DNA of 64,000 nucleotides, taken from Mytilinidion resinicola. Its lineage: Eukaryota > Ascomycota > Dothideomycetes > Mytilinidiales > Mytilinidiaceae. Positions within the stretch are counted from its first letter, which is position 1; each line of letters begins with the position of its first letter. The position numbers and the translations under genes were made by a program. The DNA lies in the NCBI RefSeq assembly GCF_010093595.1, contig NW_022985437.1, positions 1,719,536-1,783,535 of the forward strand, given 5' to 3'. Under the pieces are notes generated by a model. The model did no database searches, had not been told where the DNA came from, and was given only the letters and a program-made list of their open reading frames with translations. Shown here piece by piece: positions 1 through 9,826 of this stretch.

Positions 1-8
1 ATAAGTAG

Positions 9-79
9 CCTCACGTACGGCCTCACGTACGGCCTCACGTACGGCCTCACGTACGGCCTCACGTGAGGCCTTACGTGTA
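9..79. repeat. 12-bp tandem repeat at window edge
   Basis: Four exact copies of the 12-mer CCTCACGTACGG lie at 9-56. They are followed by a variant, CCTCACGTGAGG (57-68), which is a perfect palindrome containing an E-box-like CACGTG, and by a further decayed unit. The array may continue beyond the window edge. No function can be assigned from sequence alone. Confidence 0.85.
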
Positions 80-506
80 GCTGGCCTATATATATAGCCT
101 CACGGAAACGGTAAGAATGCACAATGAAATAGTGAGGCTGTACAGCCTTCCCATTTCATATAGATGCGCGTGAGAATTAAGCGCCGGAGCTTCCTCCGAG
201 CCCTCCGGACCAATCAGAAGATCAGACGTAAGAAGGGTGTATACGGAGTAGAAAAGGGGTGTACACCGAGTAAATATAGGGTGTACATTTAGCAGCGCCC
301 TTAAGAGGGCGTTGAAAATGGGTAGATATCTAGGTGTGATCCCACGCGCGCGCATACAACTTTAGGTGGTGTGGTGCAGGGAAAAACGCCAAGCTTTCTA
401 CGCACTTTTGAATACGACAAATGTTTCACATGCAAACGGCTGATCATCTTGCCCCACACTATCAGGACTATGTTCTTCTCTCCGCATTTCATCCTCATCC
501 TCGAGG
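80..506. other. Intergenic, nothing recognised
   Basis: AT-leaning sequence between the edge repeat and the first gene. Short open frames here have no recognisable features. The last 100 bp presumably hold the promoter and leader of the gene starting at 507. Confidence 0.5.
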
Positions 507-1304
507 ATGACGGTCAATTTATCCCGCTTCTCTCTTTTACGAGCTGAAGTCATATTCAATCCGCTCTATCTGCTCGGTCCGTCCCTCCTGCTCCTAGTAT
601 CGATACCTCTCGCCACCTTCGCCGTTTTCACCACCTCCATCGCCTTCAGTGCACTGCTTATTCGAGCGTCTGTTGTGTATTTGGAGCTCGGCGTTGCACT
701 GATCCAGAGCTGGGTGTTTGTGCAGACATCCTCCACGATATACAAGCCACCCAGGCGCGAATCGTCCGGCCAAACGAGCCCAAGACGTCAACGCACTCGA
801 CGAAGTACCGGACAAAGCTCCACGTCCTCACAAGACCCCACGAACCCCCGAAAGCTCCCTATAAAAAGCGACAGTTTTGCGTCTCTGATTGGAAACGGTG
901 GTTCAACGAGAGACTTCGAAGGAGTTGGTGGATGGAGAGTCTCGGGAGAAGACGAGGACGAGGCGCTGTGGATAGGCATGAACTCTAGGCTAGAGCTCCC
1001 TGCCGTGCTACCCGCACATCAGAAAAAGCACCAACGGTCATTGACTGGAGATGGTCAACGGCGGTCCTGGAGCCCAGAAGCCATCAGGTTGAGCCCAGTC
1101 CAGAGTCGGGCGCGAACACCAGTACCCATTGGAGATGCCTCTAGCCCCGAAGAATACTTCAGCCTTCAACCCCACAAAAGATTCAGCACTTCTTCAGATC
1201 CAGTTATCAGAACTACATACGACCCGAGGCGAAAGAGCGTTGGAGGTTCGAGTACATCGTCAGCAAGCTCAAGGCGAACCTCGATCAAGGGAATAGGCGT
1301 ATAA
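507..1304 (+). CDS. Conserved-looking fungal membrane-anchored protein of unknown function
   Basis: Single-exon frame of 265 codons starting at an ATG. Residues about 15-75 are strongly hydrophobic and can form two membrane-spanning helices. The remainder is a Ser/Arg/Pro-rich, probably disordered tail. The tail carries ordered-looking patches such as EGVGGWRVSGEDEDEALW and GMNSRLELPA (about residues 138-168), a Trp-Ser-Pro-Glu-Ala motif and a SPVQSRARTPVP stretch, which look like short conserved phospho-regulated motifs. I infer an endomembrane or plasma-membrane protein with a cytosolic tail. No catalytic domain is visible and I do not recognise a named family. A missing upstream exon cannot be excluded, but the hydrophobic N-terminus makes a natural start. 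Confidence 0.75.
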   Translation: MTVNLSRFSLLRAEVIFNPLYLLGPSLLLLVSIPLATFAVFTTSIAFSALLIRASVVYLELGVALIQSWVFVQTSSTIYKPPRRESSGQTSPRRQRTRRSTGQSSTSSQDPTNPRKLPIKSDSFASLIGNGGSTRDFEGVGGWRVSGEDEDEALWIGMNSRLELPAVLPAHQKKHQRSLTGDGQRRSWSPEAIRLSPVQSRARTPVPIGDASSPEEYFSLQPHKRFSTSSDPVIRTTYDPRRKSVGGSSTSSASSRRTSIKGIGV

Positions 1305-2533
1305 CGGCCCTGATGCTATACACCATATGCAGTCACATGCTATCCAGTATATCTTGAGAAACCGTAATGTTGCATCAAATAGTTCCGTTACTCTGCACTA
1401 GCCACTATTGTTTGGCGTTGCAAGCTGAAGCACTAACAATACAAGGTTCGTAATCTTCATCGGGATGTTCAGCTCACCTACTAACGAATGACAGACTTAT
1501 TGTACCAGGACACAATTTTGGGCACGTCAGCTTTCAATCTCTTCCAGATATGATGTGTTGAAGCATTACAAATAGTAGCCAACTAGACCGATTATAAGCG
1601 CATGAAAACTCTCAGATTCAAGCTCTGACGGCCTTTATATCTTATCGGGCTTTTTAAGATGTGTCGAAGCACCTCAAATGGTGGTGAGCGAGTGTGCCCA
1701 GATGAACGTCCGGCAAGCCACTGTAATCCCGATTTTGCAAATTGGAGAGGTATCTCGAGATTGGATGCTACAATCACCTATGAGCGATCATCTAGCTTGC
1801 TCGACCGACCCCATAGCCCAAGGGAGCGGGGAACTAGTATATGCCAGATAGAAGGAGAGGCGTTCCTGAAATATGAGAAGTCATGAGTGATCACACGATT
1901 GATAGTGGTTTCTAGCGTATTAGTATAATGGAGAAGTAGATAAGGATCTCGTCACGGATGCAGCTTTACCCCTAGTGTTCATACACTTCGCATTTTACTA
2001 TGAGAGGTCTGGGAGTTTAGATAGTCCATTAAGAAAGGAAGTATACGGCGTGCGAGTTCACTGGAAGACGGACACGTGACATTTAATCGTAATCTAGACC
2101 CTGGCAGTACCCCCGCGGGTCATCCGGAACTCTGGCCTCTTTCCTTTTTCCCTCAATATTTGACGGAACCAATTAGTCCTACAATGGACTGTCGAGCCGA
2201 CATGTCAGCGGCCAGCGTGGTATGACCGGTCTCCTGTTGCGGGGAAGCTACCTGCATGGACCTAGAAGAAAGCGTCTGCCTGCATCCGCTGGCGTCGTAA
2301 TCGGCGTAAAGCTTGTACAAAGCTTAGCTTGTTCCCGGATACCCGGCGAAGCTTACCCATGATGCAATTGACAGGGAAGGGGAACGAAGCTGCAGCAATA
2401 TAGTACCTTGCCCTTACAGGAAGGTCCTAAACATTTCTGAGCAGCATCTCTATCAATAAGTAAGCCCACTGCCCGCCACCATTGGAGCACCTTCTCTGAA
2501 CTTTCACTGTCTCAATTTGTTTCAATTGGCAGC
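1305..2533. other. Intergenic, no gene recognised
   Basis: About 1.2 kb between two same-strand genes. Only short unrelated open frames are present. The final 100 bases upstream of 2534 are C/T-rich, as expected for a fungal promoter/leader. No repeat or RNA gene was recognised. Confidence 0.5.
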
Positions 2534-4648
2534 ATGCGATTCTTCTTGTCTATCCCAGGTCTTGTGGCCTTTGCTGGGCTCGCAAGTAGCCTTCCACCGC
2601 GCAAAGATGCCGAGATGTCAATTGTTCGACGACAAGAAGCGGCGGCATACGAGTATCATACGATAGATCAGCCCGTTTGTCTCATCTTGAACCTCTCTCG
2701 ATGTTTAGTCCTAATTGGCGTAGATTGACCATTTCCCGCACAGCCCCCGCTATGAGCCTCACACCAAAGACACGTTCAAGCAGCGCTATGTGTTCGATTC
2801 GACTTACTATAAACCCGGAGGCCCCGTGTATTTGTACATTGGCGGAGAAACAGACCTCGCAAGCCGTTTTTCGAACCTCCAGACAGGAAGTACGGTGATT
2901 CATTCATTGGATCAAAGGACCCTGCTGATCACGGAACCGCTAGTCATACAAATCCTGATGGAGGCAACAAATGGCCTAGGTGTGATTCTAGAAAACCGAT
3001 ATTACGGTGAAAGCTATCCATTCAACACCAGCACGACCGACGAGCTCGCATACCTCACTACCGAGCAGAGTGAGAAGCCAATCTTGTCTAAAAACCGTTC
3101 TATTGCTAATGAAAGTAGCGATCGCTGACAACGCTTACTTTGCTCAACATGTCGTATTTCCAGGAATTAACGGCAATCTCTCTGCACCAGAGACCCCATG
3201 GATCCTGTACGGGGGGAGTCTAGCTGGTGCACAGACTGCTTTCTCTGTCAAAACTTATGGAGATATTCTATTCGGAGGCATTGCAAGCTCCGGCGTAATC
3301 CACGCTGTACTTGCCTATCCGCAATGGTAAGTCGGAATATCACCTTCCTAGTCGGGACTACGTCGCGAATAAGCATCTTGTCTAGGTACGACCCGATTCA
3401 GAAGTTCGGGCCATCCGATTGTATTGCAAGCATCAACAAGATTGTCGACAAGATCGACCAGCTGATCCAAGCCAAAAACACCAAAGCAATCCAAGAACTG
3501 AAAGAAATCTTTGGCCTAGGGCCTCTATCAGATCTCCGAGATTTCGCGATGACCATCGCGTTCCCTCGTATGTATTCCGGATTGCATCTCGGATATTCAG
3601 GTTCTAACGATTGCAATGCTAGTTGGTGGCCCAATGAACTACCCAACTGGAACTTGGCAAGAGCTTAACTGGTGGCCGGCGTATACCTCCAACGATTTCT
3701 GGAATTTCTGCTCGAATGTCACCAACATAGACGCACCGGAGAGCATTACATCCGTTGATTACAAATTGGCGCCCTACACTGGCGGAGAGCCATGGACTGA
3801 TCTCGGAAAATATGCTGATTACGTCAAAAAGGTTATCGTTCCTCTATGCCTGAGCGGTAGGATTGATAGCACAGATCCAGGCTGCTTTAGCACTCAAAAT
3901 GGTAACTAGAACTGCATGCAAATTTTTGGCCTGACTAACCTGTCCATCAGAGACTTTCTATGCAGATGTCACAAATTCAGCCGCTCGCTCGTACCTCTAC
4001 TCTAGTAAGCTGACGAGCCGCTATTTTGTCACAGTTGACTGACTCTCAACTAGCATGCACCGAGCAAGGAGCTTACCAAGTCGCCCCAGCATATGGCCCA
4101 TCTTTGATCTTGAGGGTGCTTCAAGTGGATTATACGTGAGTATAGAAATACCAAAGAGCTGCGATTTTAAAGGTCTGACAAAAGCATAGTCAGCAATGGT
4201 GCACCTGGGCATTCCCTCACGGGAAGTTCAACTCGATCACGCCAACACCGAATCTGACCTGGTACAACCACTATGGTGATTTAAACTTCAAAGCTGATCG
4301 CCTCGCTTTCATTGATGGCAGTAAGTCATGTGGCCCACGTGCGAATGGTACAGAGCTAACCTGAACACTAGACCAGGATGTGTGGCTAGACGTGTGTTAT
4401 CACTCAAACGATGCGCCTCCTCGCTTTACATCGGATCTTCACCCAGAGTATCTCATTGAGAGTGGAGGCCATCACTGGGATTCCTATGGAATTAAGAATA
4501 TTACGGGAGAGCCGCAATTCATTCGAGAAGCGCATCTGTGGGAGATCCGCACAGTGAAGAAGTGGTTGGCGACCAGTAAGTACCACCTGGATTGGGACAT
4601 GCTGATACGCTGGGAATGAGTCACTAACCACATGCCTTAGGGAAGTAA
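2534..4648 (+). CDS. Secreted serine peptidase, family S28 (prolyl carboxypeptidase/DPP7-like)
   Basis: A 526-residue protein in 11 exons. Introns: 2675-2723, 2890-2943, 3070-3118, 3327-3385, 3568-3622, 3902-3950, 4005-4053, 4136-4189, 4321-4371, 4576-4640. All have GT..AG borders and every junction keeps frame. Residues 1-20 are a signal peptide (MRFFLSIPGLVAFAGLASS). The mature part has the S28 hallmarks GGPVYLYIGGE, ENRYYGESYP and the nucleophile motif YGGSLAGA (Ser178). A late Asp (about 459, in NQDVW) and His490/491 in SGGHHWDSYG fit the rest of the triad. Family members remove residues after proline, usually outside the cell or in an acidic compartment. The final coding exon carries only eight coding bases. 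The gene appears intact. Lower-confidence point: which of the two adjacent His residues is catalytic. Confidence 0.9.
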
Positions 4649-5189
4649 TGTACTGGAGAGCGTATCGGGAAATGTAACCCATGATATATGGTACGCTGTC
4701 GACCGCACGATTGATGTTGTAACGTCGATCCGGCGTTGAATACAGAAGCAAAAATTCTTAGAATAATTCAAAAGCCCATCTCTGGACTATCCATTCATTG
4801 AATAACTGTTTCGTGAAGTGCAACAATCTTCGATCGGATCCATTGCTGGGCGAAACGACGACCAATGTCGTAGATGAATAGACTTCAGAACAGGCTTGGG
4901 TCTCTAGGCTATTGCGGAATGAGAGGACTGAAGACACGTAGTCGTCTCTTCGATGCTATAAATATAAAATTTGAGGCGATTGCAGAAGAAACCAGATTTG
5001 CAAAGTGAATATCTATGCAGAGGCAGATGTTCCAGCCTCAGGCAAAAATAAGTCGCGTCCCGAGGTCGTTAAATTGGCCGGGCCTAATTAGAAATCACGG
5101 ACTAAACTCGCCGGCCATCTTTCGACAACGACATCAACGGCCACTCTACATTCTTTTCCATCTCCTTCTTGTTATTCCAATTGCCCATA
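4649..5189. other. Intergenic, nothing recognised
   Basis: 540 bp between the S28 peptidase and MIA40 genes on the same strand. It should hold the 3' end of one and the promoter of the other. No repeats or RNA genes were seen. Confidence 0.5.
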
Positions 5190-6063
5190 ATGTTCCGTCC
5201 TGCCTCGCGACTAATTGCGCGCCCATCCGCGCTCCGCTCCCTCTCTCGCGCCACCCCTACCCGACGATTCATCAGCACCGCCCCCCCGAGCCGGAGGTCC
5301 AGGAGCTGGAAGAGCGCAGCGGCGCGATGGGGTCTTGCGGCGGGAGCTGTGTACTATTATAATACAAGCAGTGTGTTTGCGGAGGAGCCGCCCTGTAAGA
5401 TGAAGGAGATGCGCCCGGTGGCAAGAATGGTTGCTGACCACCATCGCTAGACACTGTTGTAGAACCCATACCCGGGGAAAAGGAGGGGGAGCAAGAACTA
5501 GAGGAGCTTGAAGAGGAGGCGGATCAACAAGGCGCTTTCAATCCGGAGACTGGCGAGATCAATTGGGATTGCCCGTGTCTGGGAGGCATGGCACATGGGC
5601 CCTGTGGAGAGGAGTTCAGGGCGGCATTCAGCTGCTTTGTGTACTCGACAGAGGAGCCAAAGGGCATGGATTGCATCGATAAGTTCAAGTACGCGGGCAC
5701 TTCCGCTAGAGCTTGCGTGGTATGATACTGACTATATTATCTAGGGGCATGCAAGATTGCTTCCGAGCGCATCCCGATATCTACGGCGCCGAACTAGAAG
5801 AGGAGGAGTCTGAGGCTGGCCTAGACGTTGCCTCGCCAGACGATGCGACACCTCCAAGCTCAGAAGACCCCGAAAGCGCCACCGAGGCAGTCCCCCAATC
5901 CCGCAGCGATTCGAGTTTGACCGACGAAGTACGAGCAAAGCGGGACGAAATCAAAGTTGCGGCGGAGAAAATCAAGAAAGAGGAGCCTGTGAGCGAGGCC
6001 GATGAACTGGTCCCTAGAGCGTGGCACGATACGGAGTCAGATAATGAAGCAAAGAAGTCGTGA
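5190..6063 (+). CDS. MIA40: Mitochondrial intermembrane-space import oxidoreductase Mia40/Tim40
   Basis: A 253-residue protein in three exons (introns 5395-5450 and 5689-5744). The N-terminus is Arg/Ser-rich without acids, a typical presequence, followed by a hydrophobic anchor (about residues 47-57, [11 protein letters not shown]). The core has the redox CPC motif (Cys109-Pro-Cys111 in NWDCPCLGG). It is followed by a twin CX9C pair: Cys120/Cys130 and Cys143/Cys153, each with exactly nine residues between. This is the Mia40 arrangement, which receives small Cys-rich precursors in the intermembrane space and oxidises them together with Erv1. The C-terminal third is acidic and low complexity, as in other filamentous fungi. 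The ATG at 5190 was chosen because it directly begins the presequence. Confidence 0.95.
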
Positions 6064-6831
6064 TTCGGCGGAAAGCAGTGGCCTTGTATTATATCAACAA
6101 CCGGCATAGGATGGCATAGGAAGCTTTCCTTCAAAAGCGAAACTCAACTATGAGAGGGATCAGATGCCTTTGAAATGTACAATAGAAATGGATTTTTTGC
6201 ACATGTCCCTGGTTTTAGCAGCGTTTGGGTGATGTAGAAAACGCAACTTTTCTGTTCCTATGATAAAGATAAAGTACATGCTTCAACTGAAGTAATCCAC
6301 GAGATGGCCTCCTTGTATCACACCATCACTATCAGGCTTCCTTCGACAGAAAGGCAGTCCACGAATTGTGATGCTTTTCAGATTATATCTTCGAGATGCC
6401 CTCACTCTAGGCTTGCGTACATTTGTCTAACACCGCTTGAGGTCTTCTGGTACATTGTAAAAAGCTGTAAAGCTATAATTTGGACAAAGCCGATAGCCCT
6501 CCGGGCCACATCAGACGGTGCTGGACTGCCACTCTTCGTTGAACGAAGCCTGGCTGCACTCTGAATTTGGAGCATCTCCACCACGAAGCTCGGGCTTTGA
6601 TGACATCACGGCCAGATTTAGGCTTTTTCACGTGGCCAGGAACATCTGAGCCTGTTTCACCCGGCACCAACCACGTCCACACCATCACACGACTGCGCTA
6701 CTCTTCTTTCTTCCTCTGTTCCCCAGCTCCATTTAATCCCTCGTCCCCTGCAGTGCTCAGCTCGTCACCCTCCGCTACTCGCTTTCTGCACACTGCCCGC
6801 CCTTCCTCGAAGCTCCCTCTCCACCGCTATC
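6064..6831. other. Intergenic, nothing recognised
   Basis: 768 bp between MIA40 and OM14. The last about 120 bases before 6832 are C/T-rich, as in a fungal leader. No repeat or RNA gene was seen. Confidence 0.5.
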
Positions 6832-7789
6832 ATGTCCTACGCAGATGCAGCCGCCAGCGGCCCGAAGCAGTCTGCTGAAGAAGTTTGTTCCGCACCTATA
6901 TGTGCCTCGTGAAGCTATACTGACTTGTTGTAGGCGTGAGTTGATTCCTATTGCCGTATCACGACATCCTTTGTTGCATCACGACATTCCTAGGACAAGT
7001 CGCGAGCCCTGATAGCACCATACATATTTACAAAATTGTCGAGATACCGCACATGTTGTAGAACAGAAGGTGGAAACGAGGATGGGAGAGAAGGTGTAGT
7101 TTTTCTCACCATCCTCGCATCAGGGCCGCGATTTGTGAACCGTGGGAGACATGCGACATGAAACCGTCGAACGCCAGCCCTCTCTGGCGAATCAGATCGT
7201 TGCTATATACTTCCAAAACTAGTCCTGACACTCAATAGTCGCGCCCCGGCCGTCCCTGAAGTCGTCCACACCGACGACAGCGTGACATCGCTTATCGACG
7301 TGGACAGCCCACACATCTCGTCCGTCCCATCCGACTTCGAATCGCAAGAGATCAAGACAGACACACAGAAAGAGCGAATCGAGCACGAAGCGGAAGCACT
7401 TGAGCGGAAGACGAAGGAGGAAGCTGCAAAAGCGGCCCAGAAGGCGAAGGATGCAAAGGCTGCTGCAAAGGCCAAGGGAGGCCGCGCCGCGCATAAGTTC
7501 CGCCAGAACTCAGACAACCCCGTCGTGATTGGCAACCTGGTCGTTGGCGCTGCGGTAGCGACGGCGCTGGGCGTGGGTATCTACAAGAAGTACACCGCCG
7601 GCGAGTTTTCATGGAAAGTGGGCGGTATCTTTGCGGGTGCGATCGGACTGTTTGGTGTCGCGGATTACTACGTCAGCCAGTAAGTTTGCAATTGCTATTG
7701 ATTGTGAAATAGCAAATTGTTCTTCTACGAGGGTTGAGCCTAATTTGTGTTCTAGATTCCTCTTCCAGAAATACCCCCCGAAGAAATAG
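6832..7789 (+). CDS. OM14: Mitochondrial outer-membrane protein OM14
   Basis: Predicted 175-residue protein. Exons: 6832-6882, 6934-6935 (two bases only), 7239-7679, 7756-7789. Introns are 6883-6933, 6936-7238 (303 nt, unusually long here) and 7680-7755. The N-terminus MSYADAAASGPKQSAEE matches the start of fungal OM14. The centre is a charged helical segment rich in Lys/Ala/Glu. The C-terminus has two hydrophobic helices (about NPVVIGNLVVGAAVATALGV and FSWKVGGIFAGAIGLFGV) and ends in the basic tail QKYPPKK, encoded by the last exon. OM14 is an outer-membrane receptor that docks ribosomes making mitochondrial proteins. The two-base exon is inferred: without it the frames of exons 1 and 3 do not join. 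Confidence 0.85.
7000..7131 (+). ncRNA. Possible structured RNA within OM14 intron 2
   Basis: Inside the 303-nt intron, 7000-7013 pairs with 7119-7131 (13 bp, one bulged A). The enclosed 7077-7085 pairs perfectly with 7109-7117 (9 bp), and 7088-7092 pairs with 7103-7107. An ANANNA-like AGAACA lies at about 7060-7066, so an intron-encoded snoRNA is conceivable. The structure may instead only shorten the distance between splice sites. Pairing is visible; function is inferred. Confidence 0.35.
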
Positions 7790-8086
7790 GCGCACACGGC
7801 AGAAGTAGTGGGACCAAGACAGCGGTAATAGAGGGTCATCACAATCAGTTCAACTAGTCAATTTCACTCTCCTACGTTCATCCCATTGACGTCGTTTCTA
7901 CATCTCAGCTTTTGGGTGGATATGGTCAATCTGAAATTTCCTGCGTTTGCGAACAACTCCCCAATCTCAATCAACTGTGCGAATTGGAGTTCGGGTTTGC
8001 TTAGCCTGAATAAATCACATTAACTCCTACAACTTGTCTTTTCTCATCGAACGCCGCAAACAATCCTGCCCTGGTGTTCCCTCACT

Positions 8087-8299
8087 TCATGATCCGAAAC
8101 TACTTGCGCCAAGGGTGTCCCAGGTTTCTCTGTCTAACTGCAAGCCCCACTGCTTCATGCAATTGATGCAGCGGGGCGGTTCGATGGTTTTCTCCCACCG
8201 CTGCGGACACTGGTCTGAATCAACGTAGGTTTGGCGACAGACGCGCTTGACGTGTTCATGATGGCCGCACTGGTAGCGGTAATAGATGACGAGACACAT
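8087..8299 (-). CDS. Small Cys/His-rich protein of unknown function
   Basis: A 70-residue frame starting at the ATG at 8299 (MCLVIYYRYQCGHHEHVKR). It has a spaced set of metal-binding-type residues: CGHHEH at about 11-16, then C at 20, CP at about 30 and a CINC pair at about 44-47 just after a Pro-Pro. The pattern Tyr-x-Cys-Gly-His followed by Cys, Cys-Pro and Cys-x2-Cys suggests a compact zinc-binding fold. I do not recognise a named family. The region downstream (lower coordinates) is the 3' end of OM14 on the other strand, so the two would be convergent. The short length makes it uncertain, but regular Cys/His spacing in random DNA is unlikely. Confidence 0.5.
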   Translation of the reverse strand: MCLVIYYRYQCGHHEHVKRVCRQTYVDSDQCPQRWEKTIEPPRCINCMKQWGLQLDRETWDTLGASSFGS

Positions 8300-9001
8300 C
8301 TGGTTGGATGGTTGTACTTTCACCGGATGTCAAGATGAATGTCTTGGTTTGGGGATGTATGGCGCTGGGACGCGAAGACTTTCTGGACAGCTGGAGAGGG
8401 AGGGACAAAAAGTGTGGATTTGGGCATCATATAAAGGTCACAGAGCAGCTTGCGAAGAAGAGTCATGCATCGAAGTGAATCTGAGATATGATTGCGCAAA
8501 CTGAATTCTAGATGAAGAAATGCGGTTGGTCATTTGCCTCTCATCGTACCTAGAAGATATCCATGAAGCGACAAACAAGGCAAGTTCGATGAGATGTGAT
8601 CAGTTGGGAAAACGAAAGGTTGAACGGCGTCAAAAGGGATGACTGTCGTTTGAGGCTGTGAAGGAGAGAACATCCATAGGAGACCTAACAGCAGAGACAA
8701 CATCAAGAATCAAGACAAGGTATTTCCGTTCCTCCGAAAGTCAGATAGGGCTGAATGAAAAAGAATAGAGCCAAGGGAAAAAGGCAAAACATTAAACGAA
8801 AACACGGAGGTCGCCAGCAGACGCGCACATTGTAGCGACCGTGTTTAGGGAATCTAGTATTAACAGGGAAGAAATATAGTTGAAATAAACCTCTCAATCC
8901 TCAACCGTGGCTTCGGACACCAGGGAAACAGGTAATGAAAGCAGCAAAGCTACGAAATCGCTCGGAAGTCACAAGAAAGAAAGAAGAAAGAGGAAGTAGG
9001 T
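8300..9001. other. Intergenic, nothing recognised
   Basis: About 700 bp between two minus-strand genes. It holds the promoter of the small Cys-rich gene and the 3' end of the Gly/Arg-rich gene. Purine-rich on the + strand near 8930-9000. No RNA gene was seen. Confidence 0.45.
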
Positions 9002-9826
9002 TCATTGAAAGGCGTGACCGAAGCCACCACCGAAGCGGTTACGGCGACCACCAAAAGATGATCCAGATTCGTCAAGATAGTCATCGTTCTCGTCGTCGGA
9101 ATACTCGTCGTCGTAGTCGTAGTCTGATGTATCTCCTCCGTAAAGAGAGGTGGGGTGACTGGACCCATAGCGATCGTAACTACTGAAAGTATTCAGGTGG
9201 CTGCTATCGTCGCCAAGGTCGTCCCAGTCGTCATCATCGTCTAGGAGGCTTCGAGTTCTCCGCATGTATGTAGGCCGTCGTCTGGGCATTGTAGGAAAAC
9301 CACCCATGCCTCCACCCATGCCTCCATAACCACCCAGCCGGAAGCCACCGCCCATGCCGCGCCCGATGGGTTGTTGGCTGAAGGGAGTGCGTACAGCGTG
9401 GTGACCATAGTGACGGTTGAATATGCCAGGACGAGGACCCCAGGCCGCAGCTTGAGGTCGCATCGCGAATTGGTTTCTTAGAAATGGGGCGTAGAAGGGC
9501 CTCTGACCTCCGTAAGGGGCGTCGCGGGAGGGCGCTCCTAATCCTCCTCGTCCCCAACTGCTATAAGGGGTTTGGTATCCCTTGTACATCGGATAAGCTC
9601 CAGGACGTCGATGGCCACGCATCCCGTTGAACAAATGTCTTTGCCGAATGTTTCGAGCGTTGTCTCCACCGCTTTCGTAGCCCTCGTAGCTATGCCTGTG
9701 CCCGCGGCCTGTCCTGTGCATTCCAGAGCGACGTCCTCCCAAGAAGGAAGGAAACATGGAACGGGGTGCGTAGTGTTCCGGAGCGGGGTGGTCTCTGCCG
9801 GGAACAAGTTTACGGTGATGTGGCAT
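9002..9826 (-). CDS. Gly/Arg/Tyr-rich low-complexity protein with acidic tail
   Basis: Single-exon frame of 274 codons from an ATG. The first half is rich in Arg, His, Gly, Pro and Tyr. Residues about 155-185 are a Gly/Met repeat (GRGMGGGFRLGGYGGMGGGM). This is followed by an acidic run of Asp at about 195-210 and a second acidic Asp/Tyr/Glu stretch near 235-255, and the C-terminus returns to Gly/Arg/Phe. The composition resembles RGG-type, phase-separating or nucleic-acid-associated proteins, but no folded RNA-binding domain (RRM, KH or zinc finger) is visible. The function is unknown. The open frame with biased, non-random composition and clear gaps either side supports a real gene. Confidence 0.65.
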   Translation of the reverse strand: MPHHRKLVPGRDHPAPEHYAPRSMFPSFLGGRRSGMHRTGRGHRHSYEGYESGGDNARNIRQRHLFNGMRGHRRPGAYPMYKGYQTPYSSWGRGGLGAPSRDAPYGGQRPFYAPFLRNQFAMRPQAAAWGPRPGIFNRHYGHHAVRTPFSQQPIGRGMGGGFRLGGYGGMGGGMGGFPTMPRRRPTYMRRTRSLLDDDDDWDDLGDDSSHLNTFSSYDRYGSSHPTSLYGGDTSDYDYDDEYSDDENDDYLDESGSSFGGRRNRFGGGFGHAFQ

